From assembly GCF_022539315.1 (NCBI RefSeq), contig NC_066316.1, positions 8,013,501 through 8,077,500 on the forward strand: a stretch of DNA of 64,000 nt, in the 5' to 3' direction. Below the pieces are notes generated by a model that was given only the letters and a program-made list of their open reading frames with translations, was not told the DNA's origin and did not search any database. The position numbers were made by a program, and so were the translations under genes. Source of the stretch: Serinus canaria (Eukaryota; Chordata; Aves; Passeriformes; Fringillidae). Below are positions 1 to 12,412 of the stretch, piece by piece (within the stretch, counting starts at the first letter, position 1; each line of letters starts with the position of its first letter).

Positions 1-1522
1 TGCCAGGCAATCATATTTGTAAGGCTTTCCTGTTTCATCTTCCCCAACAATCTCCTTTTCCAACATCAAGAATTCAGTGACCAAAACCAGCAGGGAATAT
101 GGATCAAGGAACTTGCATTTCCTAGCCAAGGGGAAGCATTTCAAAATCAATTAACCAGGGCGTGAAATACTTGTGGTTCTCCCAAAGGAAAATACTGTTT
201 AGCTTAATTGTTCTGCAACTAGTGTTAATGAGTTATCATGAATCATGTTTCTATTTACATCCCCAGGAATCAAAATAGGCCAGAGTGAGCCACTGCATGC
301 TTCTCAGGGCAAAGCAGAAAAAAGGAAAATAAAGGTACAGCAGCACTTTGGTTTCTACCAGCTTTCATGTGGCATGGCTTTCATACTGCTTCTCAATTTT
401 TGGCCTCCTGACACTCAGAGGTCAGAGCTTCTGAGGTGTCAGGAAAGCTCTGACTGAACTTTCAGCTGCTGAAACAGGCCCCAGAAGTTCCTGATGCAGC
501 AATGTTTCTGAGCTTGCTCGAGTGCACAAGTCTGCCGTGCCTGTCCAGAGTCAAACATACACTTAACAAGTCTGCTGGCTCCTCAAACCTGACCCCCAGC
601 ACTTATTTCCTTCCCAGCTGTGCATTACACACTGTTTGTCAAGGTCACTCCAGCACCCCAAAGTGTGAATTCTGCAGGAGAACAGACTGCCTGCAGCTCT
701 TCAGAGATACTCTTCAGAGTACAGCTCCCAGGAGACCCCTCCCCACAGCTCCTGAAGGTTTCCTGTTTCATGGATGTCTCTCATGATCCCACATTGCTGC
801 CACTGCCATCAGGTGACCAAAGCTCTGGCCAAACCCAGAGCTGCCCTTGAAGGCTGAGCACAGTGACAGGACTGCAGCCTTGATTCTGGGTTTGGCTTTG
901 ACTTATCACACCTGGCAGTCCTCAAGGGGATCTGCATTCCTCAGGGAATCAGCACTTAACATCCCACTCAAATCCACCTGCAAGGACAAAAGGACATCTC
1001 AGTCATGGCCACCACAAAGTGCTGGGGCACTTACAGGGCTTTTCAAAAGGAATTTGGACAATTGACTTGGAAACCTGTCTGGAGAGGTTTCCCTTTGGCT
1101 CCTCCCAGTGACAAATCTGGTCTGAATTCACTGAGCTGTGCAAAGCCGTGAGCCATGTTTGACTCTCAGATCAAACATGATTTTTTGTGCATTTTTGATC
1201 CTCAGTGGACCAATGATCTGAGCCAGTAGCTCAGACTCACTCAGCTGGAGTCACAATATAATATAAGAAGTCTCAGTCTGGATATGCATCCTGCAACTCT
1301 GCCCATCTTTTTTTCCTCATGTGACACAGACTCTGTTAATTGGGAGTGCTTGGAGAAGATGGAGCCAGCCCCTTTGGAGAGGTGTACAGCAGAAGGATGA
1401 ATGGGGACAGATTGGAAACAAAAAAGAGCTTGTGGTTTGGATAGGAGGAAAAAGGGATTATCATGACTGTGATGAACAGAGAGGCTGTGGGATCTCCATC
1501 CTTGGAGATAATTTTTTTTCTT

Positions 1523-1554
<32 letters not shown>

Positions 1555-2483
1555 TAATGGAGCATCAATTTTTGTGTTCCTGGTGAAGAACTGAGGGGGT
1601 AAGATGGCATTTGATATGCCACCAAGGAGAAAGAGACATAAACCACATATGAGCTCAGAGATCAAATCCTATCAGTAGCTGAGCACATGCCTTGAGGTTA
1701 ATGGAATTTGAGGCTGCCCATCCTTTTGTAATATCAGTTTTACCAACATGAGATCCTTTCCACACTAATGTGCATGGCAAAACATCCAGCAGGCTCAGTG
1801 AATGCAAGCAGGGGTGAATGCCCCAATTTTCAAGCTCAGCCCCTGCATTGTGGTGGGGTCTGACAAAGATGTGTGCTGAGTGCTTCACCCCATCCCTTTC
1901 TGTAGCTAAAACCAGAAAGCCCAAAGGTGCACAAAGGTGGCATTGTGGCTTCCTGAAGGGAAGCTGAAATTGCAGCCATTCCCCTTCACTTCCCTCCCTG
2001 GTGGCCTCAGCTGTCCTGGGTGGCTTTCTGACTTCCAGTGACTTTTGCAGCAAAACCTATTTTCACTCTGGGCTTCAAAACCTGTTCAAACTTTTCTTCT
2101 TCATGGGAAAAGACACAAACACCAGCTTGTCTCTCTTCTGTCAAGGAACATGCAGTGCCAGACATGAAGCATCAGATTCTTTATTCTCAATTGGGGCTAA
2201 TTAGTGTAATTAGAAAAGAAAATCCACCGGGTATTTGAAACAGAAATTGCCTGAACTCAGAATCAGACCAGCATTCCATGAATGATACAGCCCCAGAAGT
2301 TCCCAAATGCTTCTTTGGACATCTCCTTCCTGGGTGAGGAGGAAAGCCCTTTAAAAGCAGCTTCCCCAGCTTGCTTTACAAACAGCAGAACTCCAATCTT
2401 TTAAGAACTTGCAAGAAAAAATCCCCACACTTGCAGAAGGCATGGTTCTGCCCTTCTGAGCCTGACCCCTGCCCTGATGCTCT
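1..2483. other. Intergenic sequence, no gene recognised
   Basis: The open frames here are short and show no family resemblance or splice structure. The only named feature is the poly-T tract at 1512-1555. Confidence 0.5.
1512..1555. repeat. Poly-T tract
   Basis: A T run interrupted by single C bases at 1520 and 1535. It could be an old poly-A tail on the minus strand, but no element is visible beside it. Confidence 0.9.
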
Positions 2484-3001
2484 TGTGAAAAACACCAATC
2501 TCTTGTTTTTAAAATTTTAAAAGTTTAACAGTAATAAAATGGTTATAAAAATAGTAATACAAATTAGAGCAATAAGAATTTGGACAATAAAGGACAATAA
2601 AAAAGCAAAGAATGACAAATGTTTGGATCCTTTCCTCTTGAAAGCATGGGTCACTAACAAAGGATTAACTGTTAAAAGCAATAGCCTGTTGCATATTCAA
2701 ATGTCTCATACATGAGATAGTTCTTCCCAATAAGGAGGCAATAATTCTTCTCTTTGGGATCTCAGTGTCTTGTTGCTGTTATCTGTGTGTGAAGAATTTC
2801 TTGATTATTTCATCTCTTTCTTGAGCTAGTTAAAAAGTATCCTACATAGCACAGTCTCTATTTAAACATTATGTTATAACCTAAAACTCTATTTAGCACA
2901 CTACTTAAGAGAATTTATACAGCATTACTTTCTAACATAACATATGTGATATTCATTTCAATATTTGCCAAAAGCCAATCATAAAATACACATTTTTCAC
3001 A
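2484..3001 (-). mobile_element. Solo LTR, group A copy 3 (ERV1-like), shortened form
   Basis: Read on the minus strand it starts TGTGAAAAATGTG and ends in TTTTTCACA, matching the group A copies at 5311 and 9184 at both ends. It is about 100 bp shorter, and its middle (about 2700-2815) differs from the other copies, so it is a variant subfamily. The 4-bp direct repeat CTCT lies at 2480-2483 and 3002-3005, an exact target-site duplication. Four base pairs is typical of gammaretrovirus-like (ERV1) integrases. No internal region is present. Confidence 0.88.
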
Positions 3002-5310
3002 CTCTGCCTGTGGATGCTGTGCTCTGTGGGTAGTCAAAGCACCACTGGTTGCAGAAAAACAAGAGCTCCTACTTCTCCAGCGGGTGAATCTTGTCCACAA
3101 AGCTGAGTTCTAGCACAGCATTCCTCCTATGGCAGATGCAATGCTTTTTGGGAGTAAGAAATTATCACCTCTGGCTTCTAGAAGTAGGGGCTCTGGTGCT
3201 GGTAATATGGAGAGCAAGATGCTGCAGAGAAACATGGCAGCAGATAAGGAAGAGGATCAATAGGAGGAGGGAGGAAAGGAAAGGAAGAGAAACACAGAAA
3301 AAAGAGAACTAGGAAGGACAATGTAAGATGCAGAGCTGGGCTGCAGAGCAGCACTTCCCCACATCCTAGAAATAAATTTGAGTCTGGGGCTCAGGCTCTA
3401 GTACTTTCTTGAGTTCTGAGAGATCCTCAGCATCTGAGACCTACATTTATGGCTGGTGACTGGATTTACAGCAGGTCAAAACAAGCTCCACATCTCACTG
3501 CAACTTGACTGTGGAGAAAGGTGCCCAGACAGAAAGCTTGTAGCCTGGACAAAATTCTTCTCTTCTACTCTCAGATATTCTTTTTTTTTTTGGGACATGA
3601 AGCTAAATTCCCTTGCTTAATGGTGAAGATCAAATGGATTTGTACTGAACAGAAGGGAGAGGTATTGCATAAGGACTTGTTCCTGTGTTCCTTGATTAGC
3701 CTGCCTATTAGCCTTTATCTCAGACTCTTGGAAACACCAGCTTTCTATCAAAAGGAAATGTCACTACTTTAACTAATATACATTTTTATTTCCTTTGCAA
3801 GAAGCTCTAATTAACTTTTATTTTTCTCAGTTCAGCACAGCTTTAAAAAGAATATTTAATGTCAGGCATTAAAGTTTCCATATTGGCTTGCAGAGGAAAC
3901 CTTGACTCACAGAGATTCTCATCAGGAGAAATAAAAGGCAGGCTGTGCCTCCCTTTCCTGCCCTGCAGAAGAAAGGATTTGAACCTATTCCACAGGTGAT
4001 TTTATAACTGAAAGGAGCTTTTCCCATCCAGTCCCTCCTGAAGGACTCTGAGTGATGGGAGAGCTGCCTCCAGCACCCACAGCCCCCAGCATCCTCATGC
4101 TCCACTCAAAGAAATGCTGAATCTGGCAGGCCTGTGGCTCTCCCCTGTCCAAAGTCAGGGAAAGCTGCCCAATGCATGCAATCAATGTTTGACATTCTTC
4201 CCCAGCTAAATAATTCTCCAACTTCACAGAGCAAGCAAGAGGCATTAAAATTGCATGGCAGCACTGAATGCCAGGCCCTCTGAAACAGAGGGCTTGAAAT
4301 GATAACAAATCTGTGGAACACTTGTTTAGTTTTGTGTCTCTGCCTAAACTCCTCGACTGCAGACTTCAAGTGGAAGCATATGCTTTGGGAAAAAGCAACT
4401 CCAGTCTTTGCAGGATCAGGGCCATCAGAGGCACTGCTCCTATTCCATAGCAGTCCAGGCCATCTCCAGATTTCAGCCATCTCCTGCCACCCCATGGCAG
4501 CCTGATGGCTGATGCAAGACCTGGCTGAGAAACATTCTTCTAAACCACTATTATTCTATTAGGGTTATTATTAACATCACAATACTGTTTATTGGAAGGC
4601 ACAGGCTGCCACATGCCAGGATTTCTTTTGAGGACTACATTCAACAGCAAGGATTTGCCAGATGGGAATAGATCCCACTCACCTGATCTTGTCCACCTCC
4701 ACCTTTTTGAGGGAAAGGCCTGAGATTGTGAGCTGAAAGAAGCAATAGTAATGCAAAACACCACCAGCAGCCAGGCAGCAGAGCTGAATAGTCAAGTTTT
4801 TCTTAGCATGAGGGCACACAAATGTTAACAGGAATCCCCAAGGCTGTATCCCTTTCCCAACCCTGCCTCAGTGTGAATCGGTACTGTGAAGTGTGAAGAT
4901 TTCCATCTGAGTTAACTTTTTCTTTTTTTTTAAACACAGCAAACTCTGTTTTTATCTAGGGGAATATCTGGTAATCTACTAAACCATTTACTGCCTGTGC
5001 AGATCCTGGAAGGAACATTTGAATACAGCTAATTGCTAAAAATAGCCCCATTTTCAGCAGCAGAGGAGCTGGCAGCTCTTTCAAGCCACGTTAAAAATAC
5101 TGCTGGAGTGTGACTTCAGCAGATGTGCTGCTGCTGCCAGAGGGAGTGGGACTGCCTTGTCCCTGCTGGGGGTTTCCTCCAACATGTGACACAGCTCGTG
5201 GGTCCCAGGGTGAGCTACGAGGTCTAAGAACGTGACTGCAGTGGCAGCCACACACCTCAGAGTGCCTGTGGCTTCCTCTGTGCAGATCTGCCTGTTTCCC
5301 ACTTTCAGGA
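3002..5310. other. Intergenic sequence, no gene recognised
   Basis: Unique-looking AT-moderate DNA. Open frames are short and carry no domain that I recognise. A G/A-rich stretch sits near 3240-3310 and a T-rich stretch near 4918-4933. Confidence 0.5.
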
Positions 5311-5938
5311 TGTGAAAAATGTGTATTTTATGATTGGCTTTTTTTGCAAATATTAAAATGAATATTATGTGTGTTGTGTTAGAAAGTTATGCTGTGTTAA
5401 TTTTCTCAAGTAGTGTGTAAAATATGATTTTAGGATATAACAAAATGTTAAAATAGAAACTATGCTTTCTAAGATACTTTTTTTAAAGAAAGGGCTCACA
5501 CTGAAACAGCAGCCACAGGACACCTAAATCTTTCAGAGAAAGAGAATTTATTGCTCTCTGATCAGAACAAACGAACTTCTTCCTGCCTCGCTCAGCCCTG
5601 AAGACGCCGTCAGGATTCAGAGGAAGAAGCTGACACTGCCCAGACAGAATCCTGCGTTTGAATGGAATTTATGCATCATGGATGAGGTGTATGAATATGC
5701 AACAGGCTGTTGCTTTTAAGGGTTAATCCTCTGTTAACGTTGGGTCCTTTTTCGGGCTTGTGCTGCCCCAGAAAGAGGCACCCAAACTGTCCATAACTCT
5801 TTGTTTCTATTGTCTCACATTGTCCTAAATCCTAATTGTCCAAATTTTTATTACTCTAATTATATTGCTATTTTTATAACCATTTTATTACCATTAAACT
5901 TTTAAAACTTTAAAAACAAGTGCTTGGCATTTTTCACA
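5311..5938 (+). mobile_element. Solo LTR, group A copy 2 (ERV1-like)
   Basis: Starts TGTGAAAAATGTG and ends CATTTTTCACA. Exact 4-bp duplications AGGA lie at 5307-5310 and 5939-5942. It is about 628 bp and closely matches the copy at 9184. It inserted just before a CR1 fragment. No retroviral internal sequence remains, so it is a recombined solo LTR. Confidence 0.92.
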
Positions 5939-5958
5939 AGGACACATCTCTGGCTCTC

Positions 5959-6071
5959 AGGCCAGGCTGGATGGAGCACTGAGAACCCTGCTGCAGTGGG
6001 AAGTGTCCCTGCCCATGGCAGAGGGGTTGATCTTTGAGGTCCCTTCCAGCCCAAACCCTTCCATGGTTCTG
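5959..6071 (+). mobile_element. CR1 LINE 3' fragment
   Basis: Carries the end of the CR1 3' region, with recognisable cores GTGTCCCTGCCCATGGCAG and GATCTTTGAGGTCCCTTCC, followed by CCATGGTTCTGG in place of the usual terminal ATTCTATG repeat. Truncated, non-coding and diverged. Confidence 0.75.
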
Positions 6072-7559
6072 GCACCAGGCTGCAGTGAGCAAATTGTTAC
6101 TTATTAGGTGGGAACCTTTTGGTGTGCAAGCCTGGGGATCTGAAGCCAGAAGAATGCCAAGCTGGTGGCTCGCTGACATCTGCTCATGAGGAAGAGCAGC
6201 AAGTCCCATATGCTGAGAAGTCCAGCCAGCCATGATCTCTCTGGGCTGGGTGCTCTCCAGTGGCAAGGGAAAAAGGCTGTGACAAACCAACCACTGATAT
6301 TTTTGAGGGGGACATTTTGGTTACAATAAATTTCAATAAATATGTGGAGAGTCTTTGGATTTTAGAGGGTAGACTTAATTTTCTAAACAACACCCCCGTT
6401 TCTAAACTAGGATCAAAATATCACTGTTTTTTGGGTAGAAAGTTAGAAGTGTTAGGAGCATGCAATTTTCAACCAACATTAGCAGGAAGCCTTTGAAAAA
6501 AGCTGGTTTCTGCTACTAAGGATGATGGAAGTTATGCAGAAAGTGCAAGTGCTGTGTTTTAAATCCAAACCCATTCTGTAGTTCTGTTTCACTACCAAAT
6601 CCTGTTTCTGATTTTACTCCCAAGTCATCCTTGGCTGCTCCAACTTGCCAGCCAGAGAGACACGAAATGTACCAGTATCTGCTATTGAAATATTCTTGAG
6701 ATATTCCTATTCCTTGCATTGTTCCCAGAAAATCCAATACACTCTGCCTGGTAAACTTTCTCACATTAGTTGCAATGACACATTGATCACTAATTAAAAC
6801 TAATGATGGTTGTTGCTGCTGGCTGAATGCAGCAGCTGCCCAGCCTGGTGGTGCAGGAGCACAGACAATCCCTGCTCCTGCCTCAAGGACTGCTTCTCCT
6901 GACTTCATATGCAAAAATACCAGGATTTAAATATTAAAGCTCAGCAGTTTAATTCAGTGGTGCCACACTGAAACTGTAGAGCAGGTAAAATTCACCTCTG
7001 CCTCCCCACTGCTTGCAGAGTGACTGCTTCTGGTCATATCCCAGGCACAGGCACGTGGCAGTGCTGCCAGGAATGTGACATTCCCATTGCTGCCACATGG
7101 ATGCCAAAGGTTTTATAGATGGGTTTGGGCTCCCTTAGCCCCCCTGAGCCAAGAGCACAGGCACATCTGGGGCTGGATAAAACTGTCCCCATCCAGCTGG
7201 GGGCTGGCAGAGCTCAGGAGCACTGCCATGTGCTCCAGGGGACAGGCAGAGGAGCTTCCTCCCAAAATAACACACGTGCATCACGCAGGCACACGTTGAG
7301 CAGCTCCCAGTGTTTCCCATCAGCTGAGATTTGTTTTGTCCATATTGCCAAAATTCCTCCTCCCTAAAAATACCCACACCCTTTCCAAGCCCATCCCACG
7401 TGCTCTCCTGGCTCCCAGGGCAGCCTGGCAGAGCTCTGCTCCTGCCTCCCTGCCCACGTCTGGGGGGGCTGGCTGAGGGTCAGGGTTGGCTTGCTGAGCA
7501 GCACACTGCACCCTCACAAAGGGGTTTTGGTTGGTTAATGGGAAGAAATGTGATGATTA

Positions 7560-7750
7560 GAGAGGATTCCATTAATAAATTAACACATCCCATCCAAGGA
7601 TCTCAAAGCCTTTCTGTCAACACGTGCTTCACCTGGCATCAGCTGAGCGAGGCAGAAATCAGCAGGATCTCCTTTGCAAAGAGGGAAACTGAGGCCAAGA
7701 GCCCCCTGCATGCCAGGCACAGAAGTCAGGACCCTCCAAGCCTCTGTCCC
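7560..7750 (-). mobile_element. Ancient amniote SINE-like fragment (MIR/L3-tail type)
   Basis: On the minus strand the order is a CTCAGTTTCCCTCTTTGCAAA core (about 7671-7691), then a GGCTTTGAGATCCTTGGATG core (about 7592-7611), then an AT-rich end. This is the layout of old sauropsid and mammalian MIR-like SINEs with an L3/CR1-type tail. The match is from memory of the family pattern and is strongly diverged. Confidence 0.45.
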
Positions 7751-8020
7751 TCGCTCCAGCTCCTGGCTGAGCTTCCTCCTGGTGACAAATCAGCTGCTCC
7801 CGTGCTAGAGGAGATGACAAAGTTATGTAAGTAGGAAGGAGCAGGATTCTGGGTGTGGGGGAGAAAGATCTCCTGGGGAGAGGGGACATTTTGCATCAAT
7901 CACTCCCTCCCCCACAGCCACCCACCAGCTGCAGGGATTTTTCAAAGCACTAAAGATGATACTGTTTGGTACATTTTAATCAGCTTCTTACCCCGTGGAG
8001 TTGTAGCAGAAATGTTGCTT

Positions 8021-8039
8021 AAAAAAAAAAAAAAAAAAA
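8021..8039. repeat. Poly-A run
   Basis: Nineteen A bases in a row, with no element visible upstream. Confidence 0.9.
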
Positions 8040-8901
8040 TAAATGTAGAGACACAGTAATTTGGGGCTTGGTAACCTGCAAAGGAGCAACACTTGTGTGC
8101 AGCCTGGTGCCTCATCTCACCCTGCTGGGCAAGAGCAGAGTCAGGGCTGGGGCTGCCCTTGAGGAGTGACAGCAGAACAGCCTGGGGAAGAGCCCTGGCA
8201 AGGGGAGGTGGGGTGCTGAGGTACACACTTTGCTAAAGGAAGGGAGGAAAACCAAACTCAGACCAAGAAGGAAGGAAGCATGCTGGAAATGGGCAATGGG
8301 AATCGTGTTCTGGTCCCAGTCTGACACTCTAGAAAAACCCTCAGTGCTCAAGGTCAAAGTTGGGAGCCTTTGTCTCCTTTAAAAGAACTGAAGATCTTTG
8401 TCCCTGTCCTCATTTCCCTCTCAAACCTTCAAATATTTGTTTTTCTGTCCTGAGCCACAGGCATGGAGAGAAGGATGGGAAGGTGCTGAGGCAGCTCTGG
8501 GCCAGAAGGGAGCAGCACCCAGGGACTGCTGCTGTCACAGTGGCCATGGCCAATTCTGCAGCCAACAGCAGCCTTTGGGCCACTGCTCCTCTTTGTTTGT
8601 GCCTGAAAAGCCCTGTCCCTGGAAGGGAGAACACCAAGGGAGTAGAAGAGCACTAGAGAGGCTGAAATCACAGAGGGAAGGCTGGCCTGCTGCATCAATC
8701 CCTTCTGGGCCACAAATCCATCATCTCTAATTTTAACAAAGTGCCTGGATGTGACAGGCATGAAACACAACACAGCCTAGCTGTGGAGCCACAAAAATCT
8801 ATTTCATTCCTCTCATTCCTTGGACAACCAGAAGAATAAAAGAAATACCCAAACAGGCATCCAGACCTTCCACCCAGTGTCAGATCACCTGAGCCTGGAC
8901 A

Positions 8902-9060
8902 CTGCCAGGGAAAGGTGCTCTGGAAAACACATGCTTGGTGTAAGGGTCTCCATGGGGATTCATCCCACCCAAGACACCCAACTGAGGTATTTCAGGTGAA
9001 CACTGACATCTCCAGGCTCATCCTCTTGTCACTTGAAAGGCTCAACTTAGCCCTGAGAGC
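8902..9060 (+). repeat. Left arm of a ~160-bp inverted repeat
   Basis: Aligns without large gaps to the reverse complement of 11997-12157 at roughly 85-90% by eye. Shared cores include GGAAAACACA, TGGGGATTCATCCCA and GTCACTTGAAAGGCTCA. I do not recognise the repeat family. The solo LTR at 9184 lies in the spacer. Confidence 0.8.
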
Positions 9061-9183
9061 AATTTTGTCCATGTGGGACCACCTCAGGGTATCTCAAAAC
9101 TCTGCTTGCTCACCTGAGCTGCTGCAGCATGGCTGGTGGATGCCTGTAGCCCCTGTGGGCAGTGGTGTGAGCGAGAAAGGAGG

Positions 9184-9799
9184 TGTGAAAAATGTGAATT
9201 TTATGATTGGCTTTTTGCAAATATTGAAATGAATATTATATGTGTTGTGTTAGAAAGTTATGCTGTATTAATTCTCTTCAATAGTGTGGTAAATAGAGTT
9301 TTAGGTTATAAAAATTTTTAAAATAGAAACTATGCTATGTAGGATGCTTCTTTTTAAAAGAAAGGACACACAGTGAGATAGCAGCCGCAGGACACCTAAA
9401 TCTTTCAGAGAAAAAGAATTTATTGCTCCCTTATCAGAAGAAACAAACTTCTTCCTGCCTTGGAGGCGCTGTTGGGATTAGGAGGAAGAAGTTGGTGATG
9501 ACCAGACAGAATCCTGTGTTTGAATGGAATTTATGCATCGTGGATGAGGTGTGTGAATATGCAACAGGCTGTTGCTTTTAAGGGTTAATCCTCTGTTAAC
9601 GTGGGTCCTTTTTTGGGCTTATTTTGCCCAGAAAGAGGTACCCAAACTGTCTGTAACTCTTTGTTTTTATTGTCTCATATTGTCCTAAATCCTAATTGTC
9701 CAAATTTTTATTACTCTAATTGTATTACTACTTTTATAACCACTTTATTACTATTAAATATTTAAAAATTTAAAAAACAAGTGATTGATGTTTTTCACA
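9184..9799 (+). mobile_element. Solo LTR, group A copy 1 (ERV1-like)
   Basis: Starts TGTGAAAAATGTG and ends GTTTTTCACA, about 616 bp. Exact 4-bp duplications GAGG lie at 9180-9183 and 9800-9803. It is close to the copy at 5311 in sequence and orientation, but each has its own target duplication, so the two are separate insertions. Solo, no internal region. Confidence 0.92.
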
Positions 9800-9803
9800 G
9801 AGG

Positions 9804-11996
9804 GATCTCACCCTACCAAACACCTCCCTGGGAGCCAGAAGCAGATCAGTGTAGCTCTGCAGGCTCTGATGCTGTGCCCCAGTGGGATCCATGGGGCTGA
9901 GCCCACCCTGCAGACTCAGCTCTGGACCTGCAGCCAGCACCAACCTGATGCCAGGCTCTGGCCCCAACACAAGTCCAAGCTTCCAGCATCTCCTCCCCTT
10001 TGCCAAACGTGCTGAGAGGGGAGGAAGCAGGCTCGGCAACAGGCTCAGCCCAGCTGCTCCTTATGCTTTGGTGCTGCAAAACTGGGGAAACATCCTCCCA
10101 AGCCCCTGCCAGCAGCACAGAGCAAAGGGGAGGCAGGGAGGGATGGAGCACAGGGTGCCAGCCCTGCTAACTGCAGAGGGGAGGCTTCCTGACCCATGGG
10201 AGAGAAAAGGAGTCAGCCTGGAGCAAGGTCAGAAAGCCTTCTCAGATTCCTCTGGCAGTGCAAGCACCAGGGCCAGCACAGACCTCATGACTCTGTGGCA
10301 GAATTTGTGCCTTGAGAGCAGCAGCTGCCCCAGGGGAGTGGGAGCTGCAGGGCAGGGGCTGGTCCCTGCCTGCTGTGCCAGACACAGGGATACAGAGGAG
10401 CTCCTCCTGCCATTCCCAGACAGAAATGTGCCATTAACAGGTGAGGAAACCTCTCCCAAGGAGCCATCAGCAGCATGAGCCTCTCCTCCTGGCACAGGTA
10501 CCTCCTGATCCCCCAGCCAGGTGTGGTGAGAGAAGCAAAGGTCCAGGTGCCCTGTGTCTCTGAGAGGCAGCAAAGAGAACATAAAAACAGAGCAGGAAAA
10601 CCCAAGGCAGAGTGAGGAGCCAGGGCAGCAAGGAGGCAGCAGATCTGTGCAGGACAGGGGCTCCTGGGGCAGCTCCCTGCTGTCATCCCTGGGGCTGGAC
10701 ACGTCCCAGGGCTGATTTCACCCTCCTCCAGCAGCTGCTGGGTGCTTTGTGCCATGTGCTGGTGCTGTGGTTTGCAAGTGTGGCAGCTGCTGTGCCCTCT
10801 CAGCCATCACAGGGCAGCACAGCACTCCTTGCAGCAGCTCAGCTCTTCTGCCTTCACCCCCAGAGCTGATCTGCTCCCCCACCCTGCCAGGGACTGAGCT
10901 GTTCTAAATGGACTTGAAAATCCACCAAGAAATCTCCCAGCCCAGATTTTGCCTGCCCTTTGCCCTTTTGCTGATTAACTCCAAAAAGCCTCCTGAGAAA
11001 CCTGCAGCTGCTGAAATGCACATCTTGCACAGCCAGATGAAATCTCTCTTTCCTTTTTTTCTTTTTTTTTTAGCAGCAATTGCTTGCTTTCAGTAAATGG
11101 AAGAGTGATCCAGAAAAGGCTTGACTCTCAGGCCCACTCTTCCTTAGCATATCAGTTTACACTGCACAGAAAGCTGTTATTAACTGATCATAATTCAGCT
11201 AATACCAAGTGCTTGAGATCTTGCAGTACAATTGCAAATGGGCAAAAGCAAGGCTAAATTATCCATCTGGTGTAGGGAGCATAAAAGGGAAAGTTGCCCT
11301 TGCTACAAGACAGAGGAGGCTGCAAGCCAGGCAGAAAAAAAAAAGAAAGAAAATATCCTGGCACTTCTGTCCAGCTGCTGAGACCTTTTGTGCTTGGGCT
11401 GGTGAGAACGTGGCTAAAAGGAACACATAACTTGGGAAAGGATGCTTAAAGGCCAAATAAAACTTGAGCATGACCAGGCATAGCCTAAAACCATCCTGAA
11501 CCTTAAATCAGATTCTGATTAGCCCTGGCTGAAGGCTGACATGAAGCTCTAGCATGTGGGCATTCTCAAATGCCCGTGGCTCAGCACCACTCCTGCACTA
11601 ATCAATCTCTGGATATTTGGTATTCTGTTCCAAAGTATCCCCTGGATCAGAAGGAAGCCCTGGAGGCCTTTCAATTGCACTGCTAGTGCTGTCTGCTCTG
11701 TTTGATGGGCAGGCCTCACTTCCCTGCTCTGCCTGCACTTGGATTTTATTTCCTTTCCCCTTCCAGGCTTGTGGCACCACAGAGTTTATAACACAGAGCT
11801 GTTCTGCTCCTGGCCAAAGGCAGCAGCACAGAAAGCAGCTGCAGGCTGCTCTGTCTTTAGGCTGCATTGATTAAACTACAATCCTTGTGGGAAGGGGGAA
11901 AATTGCATTTGGTGAAAGCACCTGAGGGCTCCTGGAGGCTCTGATGGGGCCAGGGCTCGAGCACTGCAGGGAAAAGGGACACAGGGGTCCTTTTCA
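9804..11996. other. Intergenic sequence, no gene recognised
   Basis: GC-moderate DNA rich in CAGC/CTGC and CAGG words. It gives long overlapping frames on both strands (for example 9882-10478 +, 10229-10702 -), none resembling a known protein. T-rich at 11049-11073. Confidence 0.5.
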
Positions 11997-12157
11997 CTCT
12001 CTGCAGGGGTAAACTGAGCCTTTCAAGTGACAGGAGGGGGAGCCTGGAGATGTCATTCTTCACCTGAAATAGCTCAGTTGGCTGTCTTGGATGGGATGAA
12101 TCCCCATGGACACCCTTACACCAAGAATGTGTTTTCCAAAGCACCTTTCCCTAGCAG
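11997..12157 (-). repeat. Right arm of the ~160-bp inverted repeat
   Basis: Reverse-complement partner of 8902-9060. Its outer end runs into a 28-bp tandem duplication (12131-12186) that the left arm lacks. Confidence 0.8.
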
Positions 12158-12186
12158 TGTTTTCCAAGGCACCTTTCCCTGGCAGT
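12131..12186. repeat. 28-bp tandem duplication
   Basis: Two units, 12131-12158 and 12159-12186, each starting GTTTTCCAA, containing GCACCTTTCCCT and ending GCAGT, with two mismatches between them. Confidence 0.85.
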
Positions 12187-12412
12187 GTTTCCCACGGTGA
12201 GCACCCTGGCAGTGCTTGGTTTGCCCTGCCCATCCTTGCCCACCAGGCAGATCTGAGCCTGCAGTGCTCACTCTGCTGTTTCAGGAGTGTGTCCTCCAGC
12301 AGGGACATTCCAGCCTGGTGCCCAGAAGAGGAGCCCCCCACATCAGGAGGCTCTGGGGTCAGTCAGGGGGTGCAGGGTGGGGCAGTGGGAGCTCTCCTAA
12401 TCCTAGTCCTCA

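Larger units (their letters stand above)
6072..8901. other. Intergenic sequence with one old SINE-like piece
   Basis: No coding gene is supported. The SINE-like match at 7560-7750 and the poly-A run at 8021-8039 are listed separately. Confidence 0.5.

Noticed and set aside
5311..9799. The two + strand group A LTRs as the ends of one provirus
   Set aside because: Each has its own 4-bp target duplication (AGGA and GAGG), and the DNA between them shows no retroviral genes.
9882..10755. Overlapping long frames on both strands as a gene
   Set aside because: Frames are open on both strands because of CTG/CAG-rich composition; no known domain, splice sites or consistent start.
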